The notes beneath the pieces were generated by a model. It ran no database searches, had not been told where the DNA came from, and saw only the letters and a list, made by a program, of their open reading frames with translations. DNA of 14,684 nucleotides from QHCE01 sp038260095 (GTDB lineage Bacteria > Actinomycetota > Actinomycetes > Mycobacteriales > QHCE01), in the NCBI GenBank assembly GCA_038260095.1, contig JBBSOC010000054.1, forward strand, positions 1-14,684, in the 5' to 3' direction. Shown here piece after piece: positions 7,615-14,572 of this stretch; position 1 is the first letter of the stretch; every line of letters starts with the position of its first letter. A program made the translations under genes and the position numbers.

Positions 7615-7630
7615 CCAATGACCTATTTTT

Positions 7631-10282
7631 TTAGTGGGCCGGACGGGTTCCTCCGGCCGCCCCGCCAAATCCTTTGTGGCCAGAATTCCTCACCGCTACT
7701 GTTTGAATCGCTGCTGTTGGAACCGCCGGCCTGCTAAGGGGCGTAGTTACCCATTGAGGTTCGATGATCCGGTCTAGAGACGTCTTCGGTCCCAACGGAT
7801 GCTCGTCCCCGGCAACGCCCGGCACGAGAACTGCGTCAGCCAGATTTTCTCGAACGACGGGATGTTCGACCGTACCGACCGCAGCTATCGTGACTCCGTT
7901 GCCACTTGGATCCGGTATCTTTCGGGCAGCCCTCAGCGCGGGAGCCCCCACGGCCAGTACAGCCGAAGGCCTCAGTTCGCCGAAAGTATGGGGAGTGGTT
8001 ACCCTCTCCGCCACCAATTCCTCCGTAAGGCGCGGGCCGTCGAAGGTGCTATTGCTTGATACGCACCACACATAGCTGTCGGGAATACGTGAAGATTCCT
8101 GTTGCCCAACGCAACCATCTGCAGTGCCGAGTGGATCGAATCGAGAGTTAAGCACCAGCACCTGGCTACGGGACCCGGAGGGATCATCGGCATGCACAAC
8201 GCCGATAATCCGCAGTGGCCTATCCGCAGCCGGGGATTCGAACGACACAAGGTGGCTGCTGTTTTGTTGGAGTCGGCTTTTCGACTGAGCGGTCACATAT
8301 GCCCGAGTGAGCGCGACGTGATCGGCGCTCACCCAGCCGTTATTGATCGCCTCCTGTACCGCATCGGTGTTGTTCAGCCACTCCTGAGCGGCGAATAGTG
8401 CTGCGATAGTGCGTATGGCCGGTGGCGTGCCGGGCAGCATGGCCAGCTCTCGGGAGACGGGAGTGTTTCCGAACAATAGCGGAGTACCGCCAACGGCAGC
8501 CCGCAAGCGTTCCACGACACTAGCAGTTAAAGCGGACTCCGGAAGTGCCTGACGCTCCCCGAGCGCCGTTTGCCAGAACCCGGCCCGGACAGCCGGCAGG
8601 TAGGCTCGGCTGCCCTCGGGGTCTGGGGTCTCGCTCGTAAAGCGGGGATGGGTGCCGTTGAATCCATCGACGTATCCGATGTCGTTTGGTGTTGCTTGGG
8701 CGGAAAATTCCGCAACTGAGCGCGATGGGGTTCCGGCCGCATCCATGGTGGGATTACGTCTCGGATCCTCTTCGCCGGCCAGCAGACCCGCCCCATACGC
8801 GCTGCCGTCGTTCCAGTCGTATTCGTTTAGTCGGGTGGCCACCGCCACGCTGTCCCGCACCGATCTCATGAGCGCGCGGGTGCAGTCACTTATTACTTGT
8901 GATCTTGCGGTGGGATCGGTGAGCAGAGCACGGACGTGACTCGGGTATAGAGTGCCGATGCGTTGACCTACCATGGTGCTGTCGTAAGTCTCACTCGGCC
9001 CGCCGTTTGTGGTGCGTAGTTGCCGTCCGGCTGCGGCGGCAAGCGCGCTCAGGTACTCGGGAGCGATCTGCAGTGGAGCCCGGTCCTGGCTTAGCCCTAG
9101 CGGGACTTGCGGCGTTGGAGCCAGTTCGGTAGCTGGCTCGGATTGTTGCGGTGTCGCGTCTGCCAGGGGCGGCCCAAGCGGCAGCAGTTGCCCGCCGCGG
9201 CGGAGTATTTCATTGCGAATATGCTCGGCTACGTTGGATTCGAAGGCCGTCTCCGAAAGCCGCACGGTGAGAGGTTTGCCCGCTAGCGCGGGGTCATCCA
9301 GCAGGCTCGTCACGTCGGCGGGGGAATGGAATGCTCCGGGCGCAAGACTCACGACTACGTGTGTCGTGTCATTCGGAGTACTTGCGCCTTCAAGCGCTGT
9401 AGCTGCCGCGTGCAGCAGCTGGGCGTAGGTATCTTCCAATGAGTGCGAATCTGGGGTGGTAATGGTCAACATGATTCGGTCTCGTTGCGCGGGGTCGGAG
9501 TCGGCTAGCACGCACCAGCCAGGACGCAGCCGTGGAACAACATAGTTCGGGTGCTCGGCTAACCAATCGATGGCGTTGATCTCGCGATAGCCGTAGGGGC
9601 GGATTTGCGCTCGGTTCCCCATGGCGTTACGTGTGGCCTCGGCGCGAATAGGCCAAGGGATCCCCGTGGTGCCGGCTACGGCCTCCGGGTCCCCGATAAA
9701 GTCCGTGCGCTCGGCCTGGTTTAACGCACGCCATGCCGGTTCCGCCACGTGCGGTGGGATGGGATTATCGGGGCTAGCGCGCAACACCACTATCGGGCTA
9801 GGGGCGGTGTTGTACCTTTCCGGATCTATTGAGTAAGTGTGGAGCCATAACCCGCCGTAACCCTGATCGTAGAGTTCTCTGAGCGTCTCAGGGTCTGCGT
9901 AGACATGAATCCGCGTTGTGTCGGTGGCGCCGAGATCGGCTGCGACCTCGAGTAGCTGCGAGGTCGCAAGGTTGAGCCTGTTTCCCGGTTGCTGAGATGT
10001 CAGGTAGGCAATGGTGATGTCGGGCGAGCCCGGCACGTGTAGCCAGTCCAACACGTTGTGTGCTGTTCGTAGCGACCGCGTCGGGATGCGAGCCGAGTCT
10101 TGGAAAGCACCGGCGAATACATGAACATTCCGGGTGTCTTGGCTGGCGAGGCCGCTGGCCAAGACGGTTCCCAACCCGTAGCCGCCGTCTACGAGCAGCC
10201 GGTCACTGCGTGCGAAACGGTCCAGGAGGTTCCCTAGCTCGTTGGAATGGGAAGTGCCGGGCAAGGATGGCCTGGCGCTCAC
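7631..10282 (-). CDS. Large orphan protein of unknown function (883 residues)
   Basis: I do not recognise this protein. It begins at GTG 10282, the only likely start before an upstream stop at 10316-10318, and GAAAGG (10290-10295) lies 7 nt upstream. It has no signal peptide, membrane segment or P-loop. A proline-rich linker (about 369-406) divides it. The N-terminal half has alternating strands and helices, for example RLLVDGGYGLGTVLASG (28-44) and RIHVYADPETLRELYDQGYG (124-143), suggesting alpha/beta folds. The C-terminal half contains DGFNGTHPRFTSETPDPEGS (539-558) and ends in a Gly/Pro-rich tail. Codon use looks like that of its GC-rich neighbours. It is on the same strand as the BrxD-like trio but separated by 194 bp with palindromes, so it is probably its own unit. 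The size and linker could suit a large effector or multi-domain defence protein, but no catalytic motif supports either. Confidence 0.75.
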   Translation of the reverse strand: MSARPSLPGTSHSNELGNLLDRFARSDRLLVDGGYGLGTVLASGLASQDTRNVHVFAGAFQDSARIPTRSLRTAHNVLDWLHVPGSPDITIAYLTSQQPGNRLNLATSQLLEVAADLGATDTTRIHVYADPETLRELYDQGYGGLWLHTYSIDPERYNTAPSPIVVLRASPDNPIPPHVAEPAWRALNQAERTDFIGDPEAVAGTTGIPWPIRAEATRNAMGNRAQIRPYGYREINAIDWLAEHPNYVVPRLRPGWCVLADSDPAQRDRIMLTITTPDSHSLEDTYAQLLHAAATALEGASTPNDTTHVVVSLAPGAFHSPADVTSLLDDPALAGKPLTVRLSETAFESNVAEHIRNEILRRGGQLLPLGPPLADATPQQSEPATELAPTPQVPLGLSQDRAPLQIAPEYLSALAAAAGRQLRTTNGGPSETYDSTMVGQRIGTLYPSHVRALLTDPTARSQVISDCTRALMRSVRDSVAVATRLNEYDWNDGSAYGAGLLAGEEDPRRNPTMDAAGTPSRSVAEFSAQATPNDIGYVDGFNGTHPRFTSETPDPEGSRAYLPAVRAGFWQTALGERQALPESALTASVVERLRAAVGGTPLLFGNTPVSRELAMLPGTPPAIRTIAALFAAQEWLNNTDAVQEAINNGWVSADHVALTRAYVTAQSKSRLQQNSSHLVSFESPAADRPLRIIGVVHADDPSGSRSQVLVLNSRFDPLGTADGCVGQQESSRIPDSYVWCVSSNSTFDGPRLTEELVAERVTTPHTFGELRPSAVLAVGAPALRAARKIPDPSGNGVTIAAVGTVEHPVVRENLADAVLVPGVAGDEHPLGPKTSLDRIIEPQWVTTPLSRPAVPTAAIQTVAVRNSGHKGFGGAAGGTRPAH

Positions 10283-10337
10283 GTCGTAGCCTTTCGAGCA
10301 CGGCTTGGGTGTGCGTTACGGCAGGCGGATTCGGCAT
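10203..10337 (-). CDS. Possible 44-residue ORF overlapping the start of the 883-residue gene
   Basis: ATG 10337, preceded in frame by GTG at 10343 and by AGAGG further upstream, opens a 44-codon frame that overlaps the first 27 codons of the large gene in another frame. Its middle, THTQAVLERLRRERQAILAR, reads like a genuine basic amphipathic helix. It could be a short leader peptide, or the original N-terminus of the large protein detached by a frameshift near 10240. It could also be chance; confidence is low. Confidence 0.25.
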   Translation of the reverse strand: MPNPPAVTHTQAVLERLRRERQAILARHFPFQRAREPPGPFRTQ

Positions 10338-10371
10338 GCTCACTGACAAGCCTCTTTCGAGCGATTAGCGA

Positions 10372-10388
10372 TTAGGCAGTAAGCCTAA
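10372..10388. promoter_or_regulatory. TTAGGC inverted repeat upstream of the 883-residue gene
   Basis: TTAGGC-AGTAA-GCCTAA is a perfect 6-5-6 dyad about 90 bp before the GTG start. A tandem AGCGATT (about 10360-10373) adjoins it. The arms resemble half-sites of iron-type DtxR/IdeR operators, but the total is 17 bp rather than the usual 19, so that assignment is weak. It is placed as expected for an operator of the large gene. Confidence 0.35.
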
Positions 10389-10410
10389 CTTTTCTGGTGA
10401 TGCCGCGTGA

Positions 10411-10608
10411 ACGATACCGCCGAACTACCGTGCCCGAAACCGCCTTAGCCGCAAGCTGCTAGCCACCACGAAGACCGACGAGAACGGCAACGTCATCCGC
10501 AAGGCCGGCATCATGAGTATTGTCCTCACTGGTGGCGAAGTACGTCCTGGCGATCCGATCCGCGTCGAGCTACCAGCGGAGCCATGGCACCCACTCATCC
10601 CCGTGTGA
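10411..10608 (+). pseudogene. MOSC gene 3' fragment (right copy of the flanking repeat)
   Basis: From 10477 this frame encodes DENGNVIRKAGIMSIV and continues to WHPLIPV and TGA at 10606-10608. It is the last 43 residues of the MOSC protein with only a few changes (for example TGG for ADG, and H for the C in PWCPLIPV). The open frame begins after a TGA at 10408-10410; its first 22 residues (to 10476) do not match the MOSC gene. There is no start with a ribosome site, so it is probably not a functional protein. It is the right-hand direct repeat bounding the 4262-10475 block and most simply a remnant of the target gene. Confidence 0.85.
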
Positions 10609-10760
10609 ACAACCAATGGAACCAAAGCCCAGCTCAAGCTCGCCAATTTACTTACCGAGCTCGATCCATCTGGGTACTGGAGCGGTCTTCGACGGTCGCT
10701 ACGCCAGAGGGGGAAGTATATTGGCTTTGCGAGGAACACGCACGTATCTTCCTGAGGTGA
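10584..10760 (+). CDS. Small hypothetical protein coupled to the MOSC fragment
   Basis: An open frame from ATG 10584, or more likely GTG 10605, runs to TGA 10758-10760 and encodes 58 or 51 residues. The GTG overlaps the MOSC-fragment stop as GTGA, the pattern of a coupled downstream gene. The second half (SIWVLERSSTVATPEGEVYW, then LCEEHARIFLR) has a protein-like composition and a C-x-x-H pair. No family is recognised. It may be the ancestral neighbour of the MOSC gene, now separated from the intact copy by the inserted block. It could be a chance frame. Confidence 0.4.
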   Translation: MAPTHPRVNNQWNQSPAQARQFTYRARSIWVLERSSTVATPEGEVYWLCEEHARIFLR

Positions 10761-10799
10761 TTTGTTGAACCTCGTCGGTTCCGAGTAGTGACCTTATCG

Positions 10800-11654
10800 C
10801 TAACGGAACGAACTTCTCCTGGGAATCAGTTCTGGCTCTATCGGGGCACGAAAGCCGCCTTTTTCTGAGTCTCCAGAAAGTCGGCGCATCACGCAGGCGG
10901 ACGCCTGCCGGGCCATTTCTTCGAGGTCTTGCCTGACTGTAGTAAGTTGCGGATAGACCCAATTCGCCAAGTGGATATCGTCGTATCCGATTACTACAAT
11001 GTCCTCCGGTATCCGCACTCCAACGCTTAGCAATACCTGCATAACAGCGATCGCCATTAGATCGTTCGCTGCTACTACAGCCTGTGGTAGCTTTGCTAAG
11101 TGCAAAATAGCTTGCCCTGCCTCACGTCCGGATTCGAACGTAAAATCACCAGCAAAAGATGCTGAGAGCCTTCCATTTCCAAGTTCAGGCCAATACCGCT
11201 CAAACGCCTGATTTCGTACACGGCCCACCTCTGTCGACAGGGGTCCTGCTACATAGGCCACCTCTGAAACATCTATTGCTATAAGATGTTGAACCACGAG
11301 TTTCATACCAAATGAATTATCTGCCAGTACCTGGTCGAGAGGCCGCGACGCGAAGCCTTCCGGAATCTCCCGGTCGATTACTACGATCGGCAAGTTCAAC
11401 GAAAAAACATCTTCAAAGTTGTCCAGGTTGTCGCCACTAGGTATGTACACAAGAGCGGATATTGAAGCTCGTTCCCACTGCTGCCTAATCCACTGAATGT
11501 AGTCTCGCTCGTTCGCGGCACTACTATCGGAATCAAATAGAACCAACCCCATGGACGCGAGGCTCAATTCTCGCTGCACCAACTGCGCCAACCGCGAAAA
11601 AAATTGGTTACCACCGTCCGGAATAAGCATACCAACGAGCGGTAGTCCTCCCAT
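10800..11654 (-). CDS. LacI-type sugar-binding domain protein without DNA-binding domain
   Basis: Starting at ATG 11654, a 284-residue protein matches the periplasmic-binding/LacI effector domain from its first strand (PLVGMLIPDGGNQFFSRLAQ) through VAANDLMAIAVMQVLLSVGV and IPEDIVVIGYDDIHLANWVY to the usual C-terminal RQDLEEMARQASACVMRRL. LacI regulators carry about 60 further N-terminal residues with a helix-turn-helix and hinge; these are absent. The start is well supported: GGAGG (11661-11665) lies 6 nt upstream and the ATG overlaps the HAD gene's stop (TGATG). Without a signal peptide it should be cytosolic, so it cannot be a transporter's solute-binding protein. It may be a ligand sensor lacking DNA binding, or a dominant-negative or decayed regulator. 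The frame stays open further upstream to 11777, but that part overlaps the HAD gene and does not look like a helix-turn-helix. Confidence 0.75.
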   Translation of the reverse strand: MGGLPLVGMLIPDGGNQFFSRLAQLVQRELSLASMGLVLFDSDSSAANERDYIQWIRQQWERASISALVYIPSGDNLDNFEDVFSLNLPIVVIDREIPEGFASRPLDQVLADNSFGMKLVVQHLIAIDVSEVAYVAGPLSTEVGRVRNQAFERYWPELGNGRLSASFAGDFTFESGREAGQAILHLAKLPQAVVAANDLMAIAVMQVLLSVGVRIPEDIVVIGYDDIHLANWVYPQLTTVRQDLEEMARQASACVMRRLSGDSEKGGFRAPIEPELIPRRSSFR

Positions 11655-12517
11655 CAGTTGCCTCCTCCCCAATTTGGCATTTTTTCCAAAATGGTCGCCA
11701 CAAACTCTCTGCATGACCGAACATCTCCGACCACGGTTGCGACCGCACTGAGTGATTCGGCCGCCCAGGGCGGACACATCGCGATGTCAGCCAGCAGCGC
11801 CATTCCGACATCATTAGACCCATCTCCAAGCACGATCAGGGGCGCAGAGCCAGAGTATCTTCCGGAACCAAGTAGCTTTGCAAGTGCAACTCCCTTATCC
11901 GCGTCTGTTGCCGACACCTCACACCACCACAAATCTTCCTCGATCCTAATTTCGTCGAACACTCTAACGCGCGTACCGGTTCCATTACCCCCGCTCGTGC
12001 TGAGATGTGCACCAGCGCGTTCGCATTTCGCCCTCGACCCGAGAATCCCGACCGACAGCGCACCCGAACCTCCCAATCCCAGATCTCCGCGACCGCGCTC
12101 GACGCACGTACGACCCTGTAAAATCTGCGATAGGAACGGTCTATGAAGCGGGGCTAGGGCAACGTCCACCGCTAAGTGGGCCCTCTCGTCGTAGAAGACA
12201 AATAAGCTCGAGTCGGACAGTTCGATATCCCCAAACCGTTGAATAACTTGCGCGGGTTGGTTCAAAACTGCCCGACACAGGACATGGTGGTTGTATTTTG
12301 CTTCACTGAATGATATTGCGCCGTCAGAGCATATGAAAAATGACGCAATTTCATACCCTTTGGGTAGCACCTGGGCGACAGACGGTAATGACCGGGCGCT
12401 AGCCAATCCAAGTAGCACTCCGCGTCGGACAAGATCTTTGAATAGTGCGCGACATTCAAAAGTTTCTTCGTCGCCAGCGTCGACCAAGGTGCGATCGATA
12501 TCTGCTACTATCATCAT
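11654..12517 (-). CDS. HAD-superfamily phosphatase (subclass IIB, Cof-like)
   Basis: Protein of 287 residues with all four HAD motifs: I, DIDRT (D6, D8, T10); II, LASAR (S40); III, K208 in TDADKGVAL; IV, LGDGSND (230-236). The large cap between motifs II and III and the GDGxND form point to subclass IIB (Cof, sucrose-phosphate or mannosyl-phosphoglycerate phosphatases), which dephosphorylate sugar phosphates or related compounds. Motif I has R9 where Cof proteins usually have G. ATG 12517 is followed by a second ATG; GGAGGTGA (12524-12531) lies 6 nt upstream, an excellent ribosome site. The stop overlaps the start of the LacI-type protein (TGATG), so the two are co-translated and probably act on the same sugar. 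The pair is more AT-rich than the left half of the window and may have been acquired separately. Confidence 0.85.
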   Translation of the reverse strand: MMIVADIDRTLVDAGDEETFECRALFKDLVRRGVLLGLASARSLPSVAQVLPKGYEIASFFICSDGAISFSEAKYNHHVLCRAVLNQPAQVIQRFGDIELSDSSLFVFYDERAHLAVDVALAPLHRPFLSQILQGRTCVERGRGDLGLGGSGALSVGILGSRAKCERAGAHLSTSGGNGTGTRVRVFDEIRIEEDLWWCEVSATDADKGVALAKLLGSGRYSGSAPLIVLGDGSNDVGMALLADIAMCPPWAAESLSAVATVVGDVRSCREFVATILEKMPNWGGGN

Positions 12518-12523
12518 ATTTAG

Positions 12524-12531
12524 TCACCTCC
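12524..12531 (-). promoter_or_regulatory. Strong ribosome binding site of the HAD gene
   Basis: The minus strand reads GGAGGTGA, fully complementary to the 16S rRNA 3' end, 6 nt before ATG 12517. It fixes the start of the HAD gene. Confidence 0.8.
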
Positions 12532-12632
12532 TCAATCGCTTTGATTCCGAGCTCCTTGAGGTTTCCGAGTATGTTCAGACAGGGTTTCTGATTTTTTGAG
12601 GTCCGCCTGGAGGGTTGCTGTTTTACTTGATC

Positions 12633-12952
12633 TTATGCTGTGGAGTATAGGCTTGCGGGGGTACGGCAATCAAGTGATTGGTGTCGGCGTTTGTTGTTGT
12701 AAAACTGGAAATAGTTTCCTATCCCGATGTTAGCTTCGTTGATATCCTGATAGGAGGTTAATAAACGTTTTCGTATTTCACGGAGCGCCATAGACATTCG
12801 GTGAAAATAGTGTCCATGCACCTGCCTTTACCATCCATGCTGCTGGCGACTCCGTTAGCCATCAACTTTTTGGTGAAGTTTTGGTCAGTGAACTGGCTGC
12901 CTTGATCAGTATTGGAGATTTCTGGTATTGCAGCATGAAGGCCCAATGCCAC
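12633..12952 (-). pseudogene. IS3-family transposase (OrfB) C-terminal remnant, frameshifted
   Basis: Two overlapping frames join into one IS3-type integrase end. The upstream piece (12952 to 12758) contains EISNTDQGSQFTDQNFTKKL and MDGKGRCMDTIFTECLWRSV followed by KYENVY. The downstream piece (to 12633) continues LTSYQDINEANIGIGNYFQF and YNNKRRHQSL. The family pattern indicates that one T is missing near 12760 (TTTATTAACC for TTTATTTAACC). Conserved DQGSQF and the catalytic E in F-T-E identify the family. The N-terminal half is absent: the sequence stops where IS4-type sequence begins at about 12945-12952. A TGTTCAGACAGGGTTTCTG at 12572-12590 begins with TG and could be this element's terminal repeat. 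The remnant is clearly AT-rich, suggesting a lower-GC origin. Confidence 0.82.
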
Positions 12953-12961
12953 TTAGCTAAG
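12952..12961. repeat. Palindrome at the IS3/IS4 junction
   Basis: CTTAGCTAAG is self-complementary and lies where IS3-type coding sequence ends and the leader of the IS4-type transposase begins. It probably belongs to the left end of the IS4-type element; a matching inverted copy after 14500 was not found by eye. Confidence 0.4.
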
Positions 12962-13069
12962 GGTGTTTTTGCAGTTCAGTGGCGTGGGTGGCGGTCTGCC
13001 TGAGTGGCTTTGGTTGGGTTCGCACGTGTCGTTGCGGGTTGGTCCTGTGGGGTGGTTTAGCGTCGGCTG

Positions 13070-14548
13070 GTGACGTTGAGTGTTGGACCTGTGCCGTTGG
13101 TTGACCTGATTTCGCTTGGTGTGCTGACGGGTTCGGTGCCGCGCGATGCCGTCGAGGGGGCGATCGCCAAGCACGGGCGCCAGGCCAAGCGTGGCGGCGG
13201 GTCGTTGCCGCCGCACGTGATGATGTACTACGTGTCGGCGTTGGCGCTGTTCGCGGACCTTGACTATGAGGGTGTGATGCGGAAGATGGCGGAACCGATG
13301 CAACGACTGGGGAATTGGGATCCGTCGTGGAAGCTGCCGACCTCGGGTGGGATCACCCAGGCTCGGCAACGGTTGGGGTATGAGCCGGTGAAGGAGCTGT
13401 TCGAGCGGATCGCGGTCCCGGTGTCGGAGTTGTTGACGCCGAACGCGTTCCGCGCGGGCCGGCGGCTGGTGTCGATCGATGGGATGGTGTTCGACCTGCC
13501 CGACACCGACGCCAACGCCAACGAATTTGGCACACCCAGTGGTGGAGCGTTCCCGCAGGCACGGATGGTCAACATCACCGATGTGTAGTTCACACGTGAG
13601 CTTGAACGTGTGGATCGGGCCGGTCGTGGGCAAGGGCACCGGGGAGCGGTCGGCGGCCGGAGAGTTGCTGTGGTCGCTGGAGCCCGGCCAGATGCTACTC
13701 GCCGACCAGGGCTTCTACAGCTTCCAGCTGTAGTGCCGGGCCGCCGATACCGGTGCCGACCTGCTGTGGCGACTCGGCGACATCATGGAGCTTCCGGTGG
13801 TGTCATCCTGTGGGGACGGCTCCTACCTGACGTTACTGTTGGCTCCCGGCGCCCGCCCCGCCGCGCGGGCCGACTTGCTGGCCCGCGCGCGAGCCGGTGA
13901 TGATCTCACCGAGCAAGCCCATCTTCTCCGGTGGGCGCGGGTGATCGAGTACGAGGTCCCCGACCGGGGCAGTGGGGATTTGATCTGCCTGCTCACCACG
14001 ATCCTCGACCCGCGTGAGGCACCTGCGAGCCTGCTCGCCGAAACCTATCATCGCAGGTGGGAGCATGAAGTGGCCAACAAGGAGATCAAGAACCAGCTCC
14101 GCGGCCCAGGGAAGATCCTGCGATCAAAGACCCCCGACATGGTCTGACAAGAACTCTACGGCTACACCATCGCCCACTACGCCGTCTGCGCGTTGATCTG
14201 CCGGGCCGCCACCGAAACCGGCATCGACTCCCGCCGCGTCAAGTTCACCAACACCGTCCGCATCGTCTGTGATCGCATCGACGACCCAGGCGCTTTTCCC
14301 CTGACCACCAAACCCGCCTACGCACCGAACTCGTCTCCGAGATCACCGCCAAACGCAACCTCAACCCGCTGCGTCACCGTTCCTACCCCCGCGTCGTCAA
14401 ACGCGCCAGACACAACAGCTACCTCGTGAAACGCAACGGTGACAAGGGAACCCGCCACACGGGACCGGTAGCAATCCGCCTCGCCAACCACAGCTTCATC
14501 AACTCACCACCAGCCAATCAACCACAAAAACCGGAGATCACAGCCTGA
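13070..14548 (+). pseudogene. IS4-family transposase, multiply disrupted
   Basis: The whole length reads as one IS4-type transposase once lesions are ignored. The N-terminal domain (13070-13588, from GTG) has VDLISLGVLTGSVPRDAVEG and RRLVSIDGMVFDLPDT, which holds the first catalytic Asp. A frameshift near 13585 moves the continuation to another frame (VGKGTGERSAAGELLW, ADQGFYSFQL). TAG at 13731-13733 stands where TGG (Trp) is expected. The frame resumes with RAADTGADLLWRLGD and ETYHRRWEHEVANKEIKNQL, containing the catalytic Glu region. TGA at 14145-14147 stands where CGA (Arg) is expected before QELYGYTIAHYAV. A further frameshift near 14300-14320 leads into RTELVSEITAKRNLNPLRHR and TGA 14546-14548. 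With at least four lesions it cannot be active. It inserted into, or next to, the IS3 remnant on its left. Confidence 0.85.
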
Positions 14549-14572
14549 GGGGTATTTAGTTTTCCGGACAGG

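Noticed and set aside
7601..7627. Palindrome plus T-run as an intrinsic terminator on the plus strand
   Set aside because: The T-run starts about a dozen bases after the dyad, the stem is only 5-6 bp, and no plus-strand gene ends there.
9009..9428. Plus-strand 139-codon frame inside the 883-residue gene
   Set aside because: Ser/Ala/Gly/Cys-rich shadow of the large minus-strand frame, with no ribosome site.
11658..12146. Plus-strand 162-codon frame opposite the HAD gene
   Set aside because: Pro/Ser-rich antisense reading without family features; the HAD motifs lie on the other strand.
12745..12775. Frameshift in the IS3-type remnant as programmed frameshifting
   Set aside because: Programmed shifts in IS3 elements occur between OrfA and OrfB, not near the OrfB C-terminus. 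A single missing T explains it, and the element is truncated anyway.
12953..13639. Minus-strand 228-codon frame across the IS4-type transposase start
   Set aside because: His/Arg/Pro-rich translation with no domain, antisense to a recognisable transposase.
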